64,000 nt of DNA from Schistosoma mansoni (GCF_000237925.1 NW_017386170.1:1-64000), one strand, 5' to 3'. Positions 1 to 12,540 are shown, numbered from the stretch's first letter. Notes: generated by a model not told the origin, from the sequence alone. Numbers and translations: made by a program.

Positions 1-1095
1 TATCTGACCCATAAATTATTTTCTACCTTACCCCTTGATTAGTACGCCACCTCATTTGTTATTTATTGTCGAATCCATTTATAATGCAATCTTTTCTAGC
101 CTCCTATAGAAATATATTTTCCATATCACTATATATACGAATGTACAGCTTAAGTAAATGATTTCGTCGAAAAGAAAATTTTCTTCGCTGAATTCTCTTT
201 TTCTTTTTCAAAGTTCCCAAAGTTTTTGTGTGCTAATTTTTATTTTCTGACAATTTCATATTTTTTGACACAAGAATATATAATCATAATTTTAGATGGA
301 AATAACGAACTTGCAAGGTGACAACTGTTTAGTTGAAAGGAATGCTATATTGACTGAATTCTATTAGCCTATCACAAAGGAAATATTTCATGAACCGGAA
401 AATTCTGTGTGTGAAATCTTCGCTTCTTGGAATGGGTTTACATGTATGAGCAAGTGTTTTCATGTGTCAACTTGAACATATCCAAATCAAGATTTCGACT
501 AACAGACACAAATCTAGAGTAATTATCGCTCATTAAGACAAACAAAATTACTCCTAATTACACAATGATGACTAAAACTGTGCACAGTTACATCAATACT
601 ACTTAATAAATCCGACATTGATAACACTCAAGACTGGGCAAATAAATGTTACTTCATGTATTTATGATGCATCTGAGAATCTCATATATGTGTCCAACCA
701 AATGTGTTATCTGGCTGTTTATCAGAAGTGTTTATCAACCTCTATGACAAATGGTTGGCTGCAACTGTCAGTGAGCCGTCCATCTAGATTTCATGCTAGT
801 TGTCACTCGTTAGCAAAGCGTATTTGCATCTAGTAGGTGATGTTAGTGACTGTGATACTGAGTGACGCTCGTTCAAATTCCATGGGCACCGTTAGTTCCC
901 TGATGAGTTCAAATCCACATTGCTACAGAGTTTCAGCTAACAGATGACCTGGGTCAACAGCCTCATGATGATCACCTCTGACTATCTGATAATAATCACT
1001 GTCCAATCCATTACCAATACGCTTTATTTAGTTGCATCATAAATATAACTAGGTCACCAGTACATATTCACAATATATGACATTCATATACTTAC
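1..1095. other. Flank and probable 3' part of the RMDN gene; nothing firm
   Basis: This stretch lies downstream of the last recognised exon of the minus-strand RMDN-like gene and should hold its short C-terminal exon, which I could not place. Around 760-960 there is repeat-like sequence with a tRNA-like flavour, but it matches no other part of the window clearly enough to name. No convincing coding region is seen on either strand. Confidence 0.4.
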
Positions 1096-2165
1096 CTCAT
1101 CGGCTTCAACGTGATGTGCAGGATAATTAAGTACTTTAAGACCATATTCTTTTGCTTTATCCTTTTGTCCTAGTCGTGCATAACATTTAGCCAAATATGC
1201 AAGTGTTATTACAGATCTCATAGGAGCCACTCCATGTTTTAATTTTTAAAAGAAATGAAAGCAGTGAAAACTCATGTTATTCACTCATCAAAAAGATTAT
1301 AAACATATCTTTATATTAGCACAGGTCTATACAATACTTACATTCTTCACATTTCAGCATATGTTTTAATGCCTACATAAAAATAATGAATCTTATTGGG
1401 AATTTATTCAGTACGTACCAATTCATAAGAGAATTCACTCCCAGTATACTTTGTACCTTTAAAAAGTTCTGGCTTTGTACGATATACATCTGTCATAATA
1501 AAATACCTTGAATAGATATAAGAAAATACATCGAATGCAACTACTTACCATATGCCTAAACTACTCTCAGTTATAAAGTTATTCGGATCAGCTTTTTCTG
1601 ATCTCTACAATTTCCATGGATTTTCGAACGAATGAATAACATGTCAACTTACTATCCATATGTCATATAACTCTGAGATATTCTTGAATCTTTCTAAAAA
1701 ACCTTTCAAATTATTGTGTTCATCCCATAAGATACCATACCACTGAACAGATATGATGAATAAATAAAGGATTCATATAAATGTAATGAAATGTCTAAAT
1801 ACCGTCAAGGAATTAGCATGATTAGGATTTTTCTCCATAGCCTTTTTAGCTGCATTCATCCCCTCTGAGAAATATGTTTCACAGAATTCTTTACGTGGTT
1901 TTCTTGTAACATAATAAACTAATAACAAGAATAATAATTAGTATTATTAACAAAATTTCTCATCATGATGACATTAAGTAAGAACATTACCACAAAGATA
2001 ACACGCATGAGCAAATCTCCATAATAGTTCAACATCATCGTATTTTTTCAATGAAACTTTGAGATAATAATAAGCTTTATGAAATTGACCTCGTGCAATT
2101 AGCTTGTCAGCTTCTTTAATAACATTTTCGATTAGTGTTTTATGTGTATTTTCTAACTGAGACAT
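1096..2165 (-). CDS. RMDN/FAM82-family protein (regulator of microtubule dynamics), 5' seven exons
   Basis: Seven exons can be read on the minus strand: 1991-2165, 1803-1918, 1653-1742, 1549-1604, 1419-1506, 1342-1372 and 1096-1229. Each is bounded by GT/AG and the phases agree throughout, giving 230 residues. The start MSQLENTHKTL is followed by a segment ending in VELLWRFAHACYLCG, the hallmark of the RMDN family (ELLWRLARA in the textbook form). Later come NPNHANSLTWYGILWDEH, DPNNFITESSLGIW and FSYELALKHMLKCEE, in the usual family order of TPR-like helices. Worm RMD-1 is of similar length and vertebrate RMDN1 somewhat longer, so only a short C-terminus should be missing; it would lie below 1095. 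RMDN proteins are linked to microtubules and, in vertebrates, to mitochondria-ER contacts; a role here is inferred. The introns are only 42-112 bp, in contrast to the kilobase introns of the next gene. The 42-bp intron (1507-1548) was placed by phase. Confidence 0.85.
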
Positions 2166-2323
2166 TTTAAAACTATGCGGAAAAATACGAATCCAAGTAA
2201 TCTTAAATTACCTTTCTACTGACCAATTGTAATCAACTAGTAGTTTCAAAACCAATCAGCCAGTCACAACGCAAAAGATTACACACAGATTACACATAAT
2301 TATTCATATATAGCAGTGATTTA

Positions 2324-2388
2324 TATCAGAAGGGGGTTTTTTGTGGGTATTATAGTAATTTTAGTAGTTAAGATAATGAGACGATTGG
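2324..2388 (-). repeat. SINE-B 3' end fragment
   Basis: Read on the minus strand this ends in the SINE-B tail, with TAAAATTACTATAAT followed by a C-rich run and TTCTGATA. Only the last 65 bases of the unit remain. It lies about 160 bp upstream of the RMDN start codon. Confidence 0.7.
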
Positions 2389-3080
2389 TTTGCATCTGTT
2401 ATTTTAATATATTATTATATTGATATATCTATTAGACTTTCCATTAAACAGCTTAATGAAATAATGAGACTAATAAACTTTAAACACTGATATAATAAGT
2501 TATTTGTTTCCCAGAAATCTGATGACATAATTGAAATTGTCATCGATGAGACCATTGATTGACGGTCACGTGTCACCGCGTCATTAAAATATATTTAGAA
2601 TTTACTAGAAATAGAATCTAATTCCTCTCATCCTAATTCCGTTTAATAACATAGCAAAATATGGTTTAACGTAACACCAAAAAAGTCAATATCTAGCACA
2701 ACTCAAGCATTCTACTGAGAGAAAAAACAAAATTTACTATGGGCATGTGAAACACAGCAGATGCATACCAGTATTAGCTAAATTGGTAGGTGGCCGGAGT
2801 ACATGCAACAGACAGCAATGTGTATGATATCAGAATCCAGCTCATGTTTGCTGGGAACTAAAAACTATGGGTATGTACGCCAGAGTCATCGTTAAATACT
2901 GTGTTGAAATAAAAAAGATATTTTAAATGATCTCATCTATTTCTGTCCTTAGATGCAACCACGCCACAGTGTAAAAATATGTATGCTGACCTGTATTACT
3001 GAATGGTTTAACTTTGTCGTGAATGTGCACTGGAAACAAACTTTAAATTGACGTTGAAACTCTGTTTGTGAAAATTCAGA
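2389..3080. other. Intergenic, no feature recognised
   Basis: AT-rich DNA without a supported exon. A short GC-richer patch near 2550-2580 contains a CACGTG E-box-like site, but nothing shows that it acts as a promoter. Confidence 0.4.
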
Positions 3081-3084
3081 ATAG

Positions 3085-4882
3085 GAGACCGATTTGAATA
3101 CAAGAAAGAAAAAGGACGAGAGTAAGCAGCCTTGCCTGATACCGGTCTTTACCTCGAACGAGCCAGTGAGCTGTCCTCCATGTACGATTTGTCAGTTTAA
3201 TCCATCATAGGAGTTCCGTATGATATTGACTATCTTCTCAGGCACGCCGTAGTGTCGAAGAAGCCTCCATAGTGTTGTACTGTCCACACCATCAAATGCT
3301 TTCTCGTAGTCAATGAAGTTGATGTAGAGTGATGAATTCCTCTCACTTAATTGTTTTAAAATGATCCGTAGTGTTGCGATTTGGTCAGTACAGGATAGAT
3401 CGTTACGGAATCCAGCCTAATGGTCTCGAAGTCGAAGACTTTTCCTAGTATCGAAAGAACAGTGATGCCTCTGCGATTCCCACAACTTCTGAGATCGCCT
3501 CTATTTGGCATCTTGATCAGGTGTCCATCTTTACAGTCTGTTGGTACTTCTTCGTCATTCCAAATCTTACTGAAGAGAAAGTGGATTATCTTTGCAGTTG
3601 CTGTTACATCTGCTTTCAGTGCTTCTGCTGGAATGTTGTCTGATCCCGCTACTTTGTCGCTCTTGATTTGTCTGATGACCATGCTGATCTCTTCAATTGT
3701 TGGTGGGACAACATCGATTGGGAAGTCCGTGGGTGTTACTTTGATATTGGGTGGGTTCAGTGGAGCTGGTCGATTCAAGAGTTCTTTGAAGTGTTCTACC
3801 CACCTGTCCCGTTCTTCTTCAATGTTGGTGATTACCTTGCCTACCTTGCTTTTCACTGTTCCTTCTGGTTTACGATAATTTCCAGCGAGTTTCTTTGTTG
3901 TATCATACAATTGTCTCATGTTTCCTTCTCTTGCGGTCTTTTCTGCCGTCATTGCTAAATCTTCCACATATTTACGTTTGTCAGTTCTGATGATCCTCTT
4001 CACTTGCTTGTTCACTTCTGTGTATTCGGCTTGTACCTTGGCCTTCTCTGTCCTTGTTCGGCTGATATTGACTACCACCTTCCTGTTCCTCCTTTCTTCA
4101 ATCGCATCCAGTGTACCACCAGTGATACATTCCTTGTGGTGATGCTTCTTTTGGCCCAGAACCTCCTGGCGTGTTGAAGTGATTGCCTCCTTGATCCCTT
4201 TCCAGTCGTTCTCCATAATAGTTCCCTCTCCAGTGAGTAGATAGTGAAAGGCCTGAAACTTATTGTTGAGGGCTATCCTGAATTTGTTGAGTTTGTCAGT
4301 ATCCCGAAGAAAATCCGTATTAAACGTTTGTGATGTTATCCGCCCCGTTGTCCTGTGCTTCTTAAGTTTTAATTTCACCTTGGCAACCAGCAAATGATGA
4401 TCTGTTGCTATATTAGCTCCTCTCCTGGTTCTCACATCCTCCATCGTCCTCCTGAGTTTTTGTTGATGCAGATATGGTCGATTTGGTTCTGTGTAGTGTG
4501 GTCTGGTGAAGTCCATGTGGTTTTATGAATGCGTTTGGATGGGAATATAGCGCCGTCTATGATCAGTTTATTGAAGGCACATAGGTTTGCAAATCTCTCA
4601 CCATTTTCGTTCCTTTCTCCCAGTCCATGTCGTCCCATGACGTCTTCGTATCCGGTGTTTTCCATTCCAACCTTAGCATTTAGGTCTCCCATCAGAATGG
4701 TCGAGTCCTTCGTTGGGCATTTCTCGATGATTGACTGCAGCCTATCGTGGAATTGATCTTCAATGTCTTCATTGTAGTCGTTGGTAGGCTCATAGCATTG
4801 GATGACGTTCATTGTAATGCCCTCTTTCTTTGTTTCGAAAGAGGTTATGATGATCCTGGGTCCATGAGATTCCCATACCCCT
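3085..4882 (-). mobile_element. RTE-clade LINE fragment (SR2-like), endonuclease and reverse transcriptase
   Basis: On the minus strand this fragment begins inside the apurinic endonuclease domain. ORF 4432-4812 has MNVIQCYEPTNDYNED, the catalytic-type GDLNAKVG and the C-terminal NQIDHICINK. The reading then shifts frame into ORF 3356-4516, which carries DHHLLVAKVKLKLKKH, a basic linker and the start of the reverse transcriptase (IRQIKSDKVAGSDNIPAEALK). Below 3420 further RT sequence follows: DQIATLRIIL, FIDYEKAFD (motif A) and GIRQGCLL. At least one frameshift and one stop are present, and both element ends are missing, so this copy is dead. Schistosome SR2 and its kin of the RTE clade show these motifs. 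The assignment to RTE is firm; the subfamily is from memory. Confidence 0.9.
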
Positions 4883-5880
4883 TGTTAATAACAGATTTTT
4901 TTATTGTAAGTGTTAATCAACAATTGAATTTTTAACTATCCTATATGATTCACGGACCTGTTATGTATGGAGTGCTTGACTCTGTTACCTAAAAGGATAA
5001 TAGTACAAAGTTTTAATGACTGACATAGAAATATAGTATTGTAGTCAGTAGTGCTATCAATAATTCCATTCACAATTAGCTATACTAACATAATTTTTTG
5101 ACTACTTAACAGTTGTAATATGCGTCCACTGGTTCGCTACCGTAAAGGAATTGTTTATAGATGACATAAAATTAATTGTTGTGTCCTGAAGGTTACATAT
5201 ACATTCAAAATATTATTAGCTCTCAAAACCAACAGAACGAATTATTTTACAATCGTAGTTAACTATTCAGAAATGACAGTGAAAAAAAATTTGTATCATA
5301 TTGTTCTACTTATACGTAAGCCGTAAGTTTCTACTTACTCCAACTGTGTTGTATCCAGCATTTTTGGTTACAGTTTTATTGATTTAAAGTTTAACTATCG
5401 GATTTCGGAGTGCACTCTTTCAATAACATTTTCATTCTAAACCTTAATTTACATGGATATTTGCGTTTTTCCTCCTATACATTGATATTTCAGCCTGTGC
5501 TTTAGGTTCGTTCCTACTAAGTTTCAGTGATATTGGAAATTAAAAAGGACCCATAAAGTTGATCGTTAGTAAACCTTTATTAACATTAATTCCATTTTGA
5601 TAAGTTTCTAGACTATATTCTTCCAGTAAATTGTTGGCATTCAAGCAAAATCCCTAATTAAATCACCATTAACACATAAATCTTTTATTCGCTAGAATAT
5701 TGGGCTGTTTTCTGACTGAATGATCCATTTAAACTTAGTGTATAGTTCACACTATATCAATCACCAAGAAATAGACAAATTGAATTGATTCAATATCCGC
5801 ATGTCTATTGAAAAAATTGAGAAAATAAAATAAATAATTCTGTTAAATAAGATGAAATTTGTATAATAACAACAGAATTT
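4883..5880. other. Intergenic, no feature recognised
   Basis: Uniform AT-rich sequence with no open exon-like segment and no repeat shared with the rest of the window that I could see. Confidence 0.4.
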
Positions 5881-5939
5881 CAATTGACTCACAATTTCAA
5901 CTATGAAAATACTAAATGTCCACAAAAACCCCTTCTGAA
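5881..5939 (+). repeat. SINE-B 3' end fragment
   Basis: The stretch starts CAATTGACTCACAATTTCAA and ends in CCACAAAAACCCCTTCTGA, the terminal part of SINE-B. The rest of the unit is absent. Confidence 0.65.
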
Positions 5940-6600
5940 AAGAATTTCTTTTAACTAAAATCTAAACTAACTCATTATTATGTTTTCAAGAAAATTTTTT
6001 TCTCCATTCCATTCCAAAAGATCTATAAAGTAGTATCATTACATTTTAGTACATTTAATATAACACCATGTGCTCTTTTTTTCTATTTTTATCTGTATGT
6101 ATCTGTGTGAGTGTCTGTAATGTTTATGAGTTACATAGTTTGGCGTCAATTTCTATCTAATTAATGTACCAAATAAAATTTTATTAAATTTTAGAATATC
6201 ATGTGGTTGCTAAACTATTCCACTTAATTAATCGATATGCAGAAAAAGCGATATAAGCGATATATAATGACATCCGACAATGATTCAAAAAATCATATTG
6301 AGTAGTTAATATGATGACAACTAAAGTATACCATTGAATGTGATGTTTTTCCAAATGTTTTCATTAAAGTTAAGAAAAGACAAACATTTTGTAAAGTGAT
6401 TAATTAGCTATTGTCTGTTCAAGTTAACGTTAATTTAATTTAATAATTATCAATTAGAATGTAGCACTGTAAATCTAATTTTTCATTGATTGAATATTGT
6501 TCATTTGAATAAATCAATTTATTGATTGTAATAAGATACTACTCAAGTATTGAATAACTATAATCATGTTCATTATTAGAATAAATGTACTTTACTTTTG

Positions 6601-6846
6601 AGCAGTGCGCATCCACGATCTCGCCTCGTGAGGTTCAAACCCAAGACCTACCAGTCTTGCGCCAGAGCACTGAACCGATAGACCTCTGAGCCAGCATCCA
6701 ATGGTGTTAATGTCTAACTTCAATCAATCCACGAAATTGAGCAACCATTCACCAATGTCTTCAGTGAGTTGATATCTCCCAACAGACCTGGTTGAACTCC
6801 ACTGGTTACTGCTTCTCACTAGAACTCCAGGAAATACCTCATGGAG
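6601..6846 (-). repeat. SINE-B, 5' part, cut at the hammerhead
   Basis: On the minus strand it reads the SINE-B leader (GGAGTTCTAGTGAGAAGCAG, then GATTGATTGAAGTTAGAC), the tRNA-like head with A box GGCTCAGAGGTCTAT and B-box-like GGGTTTGAACCTC, and then GTGGATGCGCACTGCT. It stops there, exactly where the hammerhead core CTGAGGA should start. The 3' part is not present at this junction. Confidence 0.75.
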
Positions 6847-6872
6847 CCAGTCACTATTGAACATATAATTAT

Positions 6873-7049
6873 TATCGGAAGAGGTTTTGTGGAGATTTTA
6901 GTAATTTTATATAGTTGAGATCATGAGTCAATTGAAGAATGAAACAGTCGTCCAGTGCTTCCAGGTTTTCCATGATGGTCTAGCTTCAATTGACTCATGA
7001 TCTCAACTATATAAAATTACTAAAATCTCCACAAAACCCCCTTCTGATA
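6873..7049. repeat. SINE-B fold-back (inverted 3' ends)
   Basis: The left arm 6873-6935 is the last ~63 bases of SINE-B in minus orientation; the right arm 6986-7049 is the same tail in plus orientation. Between them, 6936-6985 holds SINE-B from the second hammerhead core (GAAACAGTCG, then TCCAGTGCTTCCAGG) onward. The plus part thus starts at the GAAAC of the ribozyme. The arms are nearly identical, so the RNA would form a long hairpin. Confidence 0.8.
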
Positions 7050-7404
7050 TAGTCTTTCTTATTAAGTAGATTAATTTTAAGTCATCATTAATGTTGCATT
7101 ATTTTATTAGAAGTCAAATATTATCTAGTGAGATAACTGTACCATTACAATAAACAATATTTCTATTGCTTAAAGTCAACTGAACTAAGACTCAAACAAA
7201 GCCCTGATGAATATATTATTATTATCATTAGTAGCAGTAGTATGTGATTAGTAGTACATTTTAATAGTTTATTAACCGTTTACACTTTATAATGAACACT
7301 GCTCACTGTAACAATAGTACATGTAAACTTAAACAACAAATTTTTTAGATATGATAACTGAATAATTGGCTAACTAATGAACTTTATAGAGTCAAATTCA
7401 TGCT
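7050..7404. other. Intergenic, no feature recognised
   Basis: AT-rich DNA between two repeats; no exon or repeat recognised. Confidence 0.35.
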
Positions 7405-7717
7405 TAAATTAGGAACGTATTGAACACGAACATAAATGGGGACAATCGAATGTATTTCACATAAAAATTACAGACTATCTTACTAAAATCTGACAACCAT
7501 AAAGTAAATAGTTAATTTGAAACTACCAACCAATTGTCTCAATCTTGACCATTCCTTCTGCGAATATCAGTCCATAGTCTCCGATTATGATTGTTCATGC
7601 ATTTTCATACTAATTGCGTTTCGTTTCCGTTGTTTCGTTATCGATCTGCTAGTGAAATACATTCTCTGATTGACTATCATTATATACTACTTGTGTGGAT
7701 ATAAGTAGCCCACACCA
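7405..7717 (-). repeat. Dispersed repeat R, probably a lone LTR (fossil)
   Basis: The minus strand matches 50002-50320 on the plus strand over about 310 bp with scattered differences. Shared landmarks are a GGTGTGG start, the ATATAAGTAGTATAT region, GAAAATGCATGAACAAT, AAGATTGAGACAATTG and ATTCGATTGT. The other copy starts TGTTGGGG, which fits an LTR start, but no internal region is attached to either copy. The LTR call is inference; the repeat itself is directly visible. Confidence 0.6.
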
Positions 7718-9875
7718 TATGAACAGCAATTTTTCAATTCATACACTTGACCTCATTAGGAATTAAAAGTGAAAATGACAAACAAATTGCATATTACATC
7801 TCAGACTCATCATTATCAACATCATTTTAAAAATGATTTCTCACTGGATTAATAAAAAAACACTGAACTTCATTACAGGTAAGTAATAAGTGTAGTCGTA
7901 AAGTACACTAATAAATTAGTAAACCGTGACATTTAATATCTAAAATATTATAAACGTTTGCGTTGTCAATATAAAATTACATTGAGAAATAAAGATACTG
8001 ACTTTATGTTACTGCATAGTTACAACACATTTGCTACTAACATTCCGTAAGGTAAAATACAGATCTACATATAATGGAACATTTTACCAACTAATTAACA
8101 ACTTCCATTGCACTGTTCCCAAGAACCATAACTGATTGACATTATTAGATAAACAAATAACTTTTTTATCATAATTATTTACTGGTAAAGGTCAGAAACT
8201 GTGAATTCACTAGCCATTATATCAATATTTAATCCTTAATTGTCAACAATTTTATAATTAATTTCGTCTTAACACCAACCAAGTATATCTGAAATACATG
8301 ATTAATATAGCAGAGGCTGATATTGGTGTCCTGAACCGAACCTGTTGGGTTATACGAGAAGCTATTGTCTCGGTGGTCCAATAAAAACTCAGAGTTTACT
8401 CTAGGTTGCTCATATTGGTTTATGCGTCATTGATCAGGTCAACAAGTCGATGCTCTGATTGGCGATCTTATCACGTGATAATTGACAGGCCATAAGGACA
8501 TAACATATGGTCTTTTTCTTGTCACGATAATTGACAACTTCTATCTACATAACTGAAGAAATTAAGTTTCATATCCAAGTGACCAATGAGGAAATTAATA
8601 TCACTTTTTATCTCAGTATCTATTAACAGCCAGTACTATTATATGGCACTAGAATAGAATCGATGTGGCTTTTCTTAAGTTACAGTTTTATATTACACGA
8701 TGATGGAACCGCTTGAGAAAATTTTTTTCTTGAATTAAAATTAAAATGTAAAAATGAAAATTTTGACGTTCAATCAAAACATTTTATGCTGCATTGACTT
8801 TCACTAACCAGCATAGAACAAGGCACAATTTACAGCCAATTAACAAATTATTAGAGGGAAGAAAATGTTTGTTCCTAAACAAATGAGCACACATCGTGAA
8901 ATACAAGTTAACCAACCGCTTATTATTAAATATTTCTAATCATACCCATAAATTTTCGTCATTTAGGGTCAGTAATCATAATAACCATGGCCACGATTAC
9001 CTTCTGATTCCTTCAGAAGTTCATTTGCGATACGGGATCATCATTGTGTTCACCTATTTTTTTGGTTTCTCTTTTCTCTTGTCTTTCAGATCTTTTTTCT
9101 TAATTATTCTTCTCACAAAGTCCCTAGGATAAATATCCATTGTCGAAGTGAACATAAAGAAATTCAACTCAGTTTCTTTATCATTCTGTTTTGTGAATAA
9201 TTTCCAAACTCTGTTAACTATATTCATAGCAACAGTCATCTTTGCAGAAAGGGCATGTGCTTAATGTTTGATTTTGGAATATATTAACTGTTAAGCAATC
9301 ATTGATTTTCAGAACCAAACAGTCACAAAAAGCTGTTTGTGGTTAGTGGATTCGATCTATTTTATTAAACTTGATGCTGCCAGTTATGCTGCAGAGGTTT
9401 ATAAAACAATGTTTACCTAATTGATCTTGTTTTATGATGATAGAGCTGACATCTACGTTACTCGACCAACTTTTTGGTGAATTGGGACGCTGAGATTGTA
9501 CTTTTTCCAAAGAATCTGTTAGTAAGTTTGAGTATCAATGTGTGCTTAGTGATAAAGGGTTATCGGTATAAAATTCGCAATATTAAAACAAAGTTCTCTT
9601 TTATGACATTTTGTTCAGCAGCGTAATATACTGGATCTATTAAATTCAAAGAGATCACTCTAGTTTATTCAAGGTGCTAAGAAGAAATAAACTTTTTGCT
9701 GATTGTTACAACTGTTCTGTTCCATTATCCATAATACAAAAAAAAATTACTTTTATCCTAGATTTCATGAACATATATTCTAAATAAGTCTCCCTCATAT
9801 CGAGTTGGATCCATAGATTTACAAATAAGACTTACAGAAGTCACTACTCATCAAATAAGAGTAGTCGATTTATTA
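7718..9875. other. Intergenic with an unclassified repeat-like patch
   Basis: Mostly featureless AT-rich DNA. At about 8315-8520 there is a GC-richer patch (CCTGTTGGGTTATACGAG, later TCACGTGATAATTGACA and a second near copy of ATAATTGACA) that looks like a piece of a mobile element, perhaps an LTR, but it has no partner in this window. Confidence 0.3.
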
Positions 9876-10203
9876 GTGTAGGGTTGTGGAGATTGTTAAG
9901 TTTTTGATTGAGATCATGAACCGATGAGTGCCAGACCATTATTAAAGACCTGAAAGTACTGGACGGCCATTTAGTCCTAGTATGGGACTCCTCAACAGTG
10001 TGCTTCCACAATCCCTCACACGCAACTCAAATCCAGGAATTTCGGTCCCACACGCCAACGCTTCAAGTCTAGACCACTGAGCCGAGAACCAATTGTGGTA
10101 ATGTCTAACTTCAATCAATCCACGAAATTGTACTACCATCGTCCGTTGTCTGAGGTAGATACCAGTCCCTACCTGACACGGATTAGCTCCACTGGTCATG
10201 GCT
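9876..10203 (-). repeat. SINE-B, near full length, degraded
   Basis: The minus strand runs from the leader (ACCAGTGGAGCTAATCCGTG) through a decayed tRNA-like head to the tail near 9876. The hammerhead region reads GTTGAGGAGTCCCATACTAG then GACTAAATGGCCGTCCAGT, so both cores carry changes and self-cleavage is not expected. Confidence 0.8.
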
Positions 10204-11030
10204 TGATTTGGTTATTTTTTCTAAGATCTTTGTATAATTTGGGACTATCACTTCTGAAAGTGTTCTGTTCTATGTTCCAAAACTGTTCAGATAAGAGAAT
10301 AATTCACATTCACAAGTCTTATCCTGAGCTTTAAATATTATCTATCGTCTTAGGAGTTGTGAATCCTGTTAATAATATATTCAATCAGCATGTATACACA
10401 TTTATCATCAAGATATAGAAATTCACTCAGAATATTGGAGACAAGGATGACAAAGGTTAATATGTAAAATCGTAACTAAAAGAACAATGCCTAATGACTT
10501 CCACTTACAATTAATGAATAAATGTTTTACCCTTACAAGCAGATTTCGAAGTATTCACAAGCGAACAGTTTATTCCTTAAAAATTATTATGACTAAAACA
10601 TACTACTCACAAGTAGTAAAAAGAAAATGTGAGAAACCGAGAATGAGGCTTAAAGATAAAACAGGCTTTCCAACATTTAAGTTCAATGGAGCGGTGTGAA
10701 TTTTATTGCAAATATTTACTAATGAACTATATGTTAAACTGTGTTCTTATGACATGGTTTGGTTATTTAAATATATAGATAGACCTTGGAAACTTAAGAA
10801 CTAGTTGAGTAATTGAGAGATAAAGATGATATTTTATGTAGCATACTTTGTAGATAAATTAGTGATGACTGACCAAATTAATTCATATATATCAGTTAAT
10901 TCGAGTAGAAGCCCAGGTATTTCATCAGGTCCTAGCCTTTATCACATCCAGGAATATTCGTTAATATAAACTAGTAATTTCCTTCCCAATTCAATTTAGG
11001 GTAAGTCTTAGGACCTTATTTTTACGAACA
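10204..11030. other. Intergenic, no feature recognised
   Basis: AT-rich DNA. A 70-codon open frame at 10487-10699 shows no family motif and is taken as chance. The 5' LTR expected ahead of the gag remnant at 11.04 kb was not recognised here. Confidence 0.35.
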
Positions 11031-11034
11031 CACA

Positions 11035-12258
11035 CATAATTTGAATGCTTCTAATCATCACATTGATGCTGTGATGGAGCCTGTAATGGAACAATTGGAC
11101 ATACATTTAAATTATGATGCCTTTGAGGATTATATGGAAAGGTTCGAAATCTGGACTATGACTAAGGAAGGTGTTGATGATGATAATATTGTGGCTCATT
11201 TCATCACATTCTTCGAAAAAGAAGCATACAGCCTATTAAAAACTCTGGCATCTTCAGAAAGCCTATTTCACTTCCTTATGCAACTGTCAAAGAATTACTA
11301 CTAGACAATGTAAAGTTTACAAATTCGGAATTCTGTGAAGGAGGAAATTTTCATCAAATCATTCGTCAGGACATTCAAAATTCCACTACATTACTACGTC
11401 ATCCCAATCCAATGCATACTCAAGGTTATGCAGATAACAGTTCATTTAGGAGTTTCAACGCAAGTCATAAAGATGAGTACAAGTTTGGTAAATATTTGTT
11501 TTGTGTCAAATTTCACTCATGTAATTCATGTGTAGTTCGTAATGCTAAATGCTTTGAATGTGGTAAAATTGGACACATTCTGTCAGTTTGTAATACTACT
11601 GTTCATTTTTCTGAAACTTTTACTAAACTTTGTAATTCTGATCTTATTGACTGCTTTCAATTATCATTTATCTTCTTCCACGACTTCAAAAAACAGTATA
11701 GAGTCAAATGGCAGTCCAGAATCAAATGAAAATCGGGATCATTATGAGACGAAAGCTTCTAGTCAATCAGTTTCTTATCGGATTTTTCATGTTATTGTAC
11801 CAGATATCGTTTGTCCTAATGTATCCCATATTTCTGATGGAATTTCCTATAAGTCTGAGGAGAATATAATCAATGAGTCAAATCGTGATAGAAAATCTGA
11901 TGCAGTTATGATAGATACCGATTTTTCTAATGATCCATTATTGTCCAATGAAATTCTCAATAAATTTGATGAAAATATTTCAAAAGAATCAAATCTTGAC
12001 GATGTCATGTCAAATGTTGTTTGTCCTCATAATGCATTTGTTTCTTGTGAGAAACTTGTTTGATGTGAAGCGCGAGTCCTAAACGAGCTCGATTTTGATT
12101 ACAATTCGGATGATTTCATATCAACTGTTGTTTATTGTTATCATGAAGTCACTTCTAATGAATACTCTATTCAAAATGAGAAATATTTTTTAAATGAAAC
12201 AACATTATTTATGACCTGGGGATATGAAGATCCAGCATTATTTCGTGGGGGAGGATAG
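11035..12258 (+). mobile_element. LTR-retrotransposon fossil: gag region with zinc knuckle
   Basis: The plus strand holds broken remains of a gag gene. A capsid-like part comes first (around 11041-11304), then a CX2CX3GHX4C zinc knuckle at about 11560-11600, then an acidic, serine-rich tail to about 12240. It ends in a purine-rich tract (12246-12257) directly before a TGTTGG motif, the usual polypurine-tract/LTR border. No protease, reverse transcriptase or integrase follows, so the parent may have been gag-only or a deleted copy. It has several breaks and is a clear fossil. Gypsy-type and BEL-type schistosome elements were both considered; the family is left open. Confidence 0.65.
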
Positions 12259-12540
12259 TGTTGGAAAATTTATGGTTCAAATTCTAGATACTAGTGATTT
12301 CAGTACACAACCAACATGGTGATCATATACAAATCTAGAACCCAGGCGATTCAGTTCCAAATTCAGTTGTTAATTCTAATACTAATGAGTATATTCTAGA
12401 TCACACAGAGTCTGTATTCAATACACAGCCTGACAGACACATAATAAACCTAAGGAGAAGACGTACGATTGATTACAGAAACTTATGTTTTAATTTAAGC
12501 TGTGATAGATGTGGTGTTTGTATAAACTAATGATTCTTTT
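12259..12540 (+). repeat. Probable 3' LTR of the gag fossil
   Basis: It starts TGTTGGAAAATTTATGG directly after the polypurine tract. The far end is not clear; 12540 is an estimate. No matching 5' LTR was seen upstream of the gag region, so age cannot be judged from LTR divergence. Confidence 0.4.

Noticed and set aside
3420-4142. Plus-strand frames opposite the LINE
   Set aside because: They are antisense shadows of the RTE reverse transcriptase and endonuclease.
8896-9132. Hydrophobic plus-strand frame, considered as a membrane exon
   Set aside because: The hydrophobic run comes from a T-rich tract (TTTTTTGG... and similar); no splice context.
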